Position numbers and translations under genes: made by a program
Shown here: one piece after another, positions 63,649 to 64,000 of the stretch
Numbering within the stretch: the first letter of the stretch is position 1
How the letters are laid out: every line of letters begins with the position of its first letter
The notes under the pieces: generated by a model
Databases searched by the model: none
What the model was told of the DNA's origin: nothing
What the model saw: the letters and a program-made list of their open reading frames with translations, nothing else
NCBI GenBank assembly: GCA_024403735.1
Contig: JAKSRG010000003.1
Location: forward strand, 62,001-126,000
Direction of reading: 5' to 3'
From: Clostridia bacterium
GTDB lineage: Bacteria > Bacillota > Clostridia > Saccharofermentanales > Saccharofermentanaceae
DNA: 64,000 bases

Positions 63649-64000
63649 TTAATACTTAGGTTCAATCAAACCATACTGTCCATCCTTACGCTTATAGATG
63701 ACACATACAGAATTTGTATCAGCGTCGAGATAAACAAGGAAGCTATGTCCAAGGAGCTCCATCTGGAGGATTGCATCTTCTGATGACATTGGACGAAGTT
63801 CAAAAGACTTTCTCTTAATGATCTTCTTCTCGTCTGTATCTTCGAAATCATAATCGAGATCAGCTTCTTCTTCGAGGTAAGAAATAATCTGTGGATATTC
63901 TTTCTTCTGCTTAAGGAACTTTGTCTTCTGCTTTCTAATCTGAGACTCGAGCTTATCAATTGTCTTATCTACTGCTGACAAAATCTCGTCATCCTTAGCT
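63649..64000 (-). CDS. hpf: ribosome hibernation-promoting factor, long form, C-terminal fragment
   Basis: About 116 C-terminal codons are present; the frame is open to the right edge (AKDDEILSAVDKTIDKLESQ), so the start is outside the window. The visible part is the end of the N-terminal ribosome-binding domain (the Ala-x-Asp-Lys-x-x-x-Lys-Leu-Glu-x-Gln helix), a charged linker and the C-terminal dimerisation domain (LRPMSSEDAILQMELLGHSF followed by LVYLDAD and YKRKDGQYGLIEP). Long HPF joins two 70S ribosomes into 100S dimers in stationary phase. Separate from rpsU by a terminator. Confidence 0.93.
   Translation of the reverse strand, partial: AKDDEILSAVDKTIDKLESQIRKQKTKFLKQKKEYPQIISYLEEEADLDYDFEDTDEKKIIKRKSFELRPMSSEDAILQMELLGHSFLVYLDADTNSVCVIYKRKDGQYGLIEPKY

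Overview
The window looks like a chromosomal segment of a strictly anaerobic, low-GC Gram-positive bacterium of the class Clostridia. Evidence is the AT-rich intergenic DNA, strong AGGAGG-type ribosome binding sites, sigma-A promoters (TTGACA-N17-TATAAT), many U-tailed intrinsic terminators, a group-B-like [FeFe] hydrogenase, a DUF1858 redox-disulfide protein, a protein with a Spo0A-type DNA-binding domain, and the cluster rho-rpmE-DUF1385-prmC. I cannot name a species. There is no prophage, insertion sequence, integrase, rRNA operon or CRISPR array; nearly all is vertically inherited-looking core and semi-core genome, mostly on the minus strand.

Layout. 1-6.2 kb (minus): start of a MetE-like methyltransferase, a LysR regulator, a methyltransferase, a protein of unknown function, an intracellular GH43-like glycosidase, a PPK2 polyphosphate kinase and a MATE exporter with an operator-like palindrome at its promoter. 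6.3-9.9 kb: an AbiH-like abortive-infection gene with a previously uncalled 32-residue basic peptide directly behind it, an ACT-domain protein, a cytosolic protein made of three Ig/FN3-like repeats, and a zinc-ribbon membrane protein. 10-14.5 kb: carAB behind a short leader that itself forms an intrinsic terminator. 14.5-18.8 kb: YbaK, a BceRS-like two-component pair, a VOC-domain protein, DUF951 and PrmC. 18.7-26.8 kb: DUF1385, L31, Rho with a very long charged disordered insert, MreB and LeuS. 26.8-36.5 kb: small membrane and zinc-ribbon proteins, tRNA-Thr(UGU), a DtxR/MntR-like regulator, the [FeFe] hydrogenase, TSCPD protein, MscS channel, radical SAM protein and DNA polymerase IV. 36.7-46 kb: a PhoB/WalR-like response regulator and 7TM sensor kinase separated by a terminator, DUF1858, HU, a Spo0A_C protein, 5-formyl-THF cyclo-ligase, LigA, YdbC and a metallophosphoesterase. 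46-58.4 kb: an apparent stand-alone structured small RNA, glycogen phosphorylase, a prepilin peptidase/AI-2E exporter operon, an orphan lipoprotein solute-binding protein, thioredoxin reductase and a heterodimeric ABC exporter. 58.5-64 kb: Rel (p)ppGpp synthetase/hydrolase overlapping RecJ, ribosomal protein S21 (missed by simple ORF calling because a longer ORF shadows it) and the C-terminal part of the ribosome hibernation factor HPF.

How it fits together. The right end (Rel, S21, HPF, L31, Rho) is growth-rate and translation control. Glycogen phosphorylase, the GH43-like enzyme and the orphan sugar-type binding protein point to carbohydrate use. The hydrogenase, thioredoxin reductase and DUF1858 protein fit an anaerobic thiol/iron-sulfur metabolism. 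Two two-component systems, ABC/MATE exporters and AbiH make up the stress and defence side.

The least explained items are the pseudoknot-capable RNA at 46094-46201, the AbiH plus small-peptide pair, the three-repeat cytosolic protein, the zinc-ribbon protein with a Ser/Asp/Trp tail, the carA leader terminator, and a recurring ATG/ATTG just after the U-tract of about half of the intrinsic terminators.
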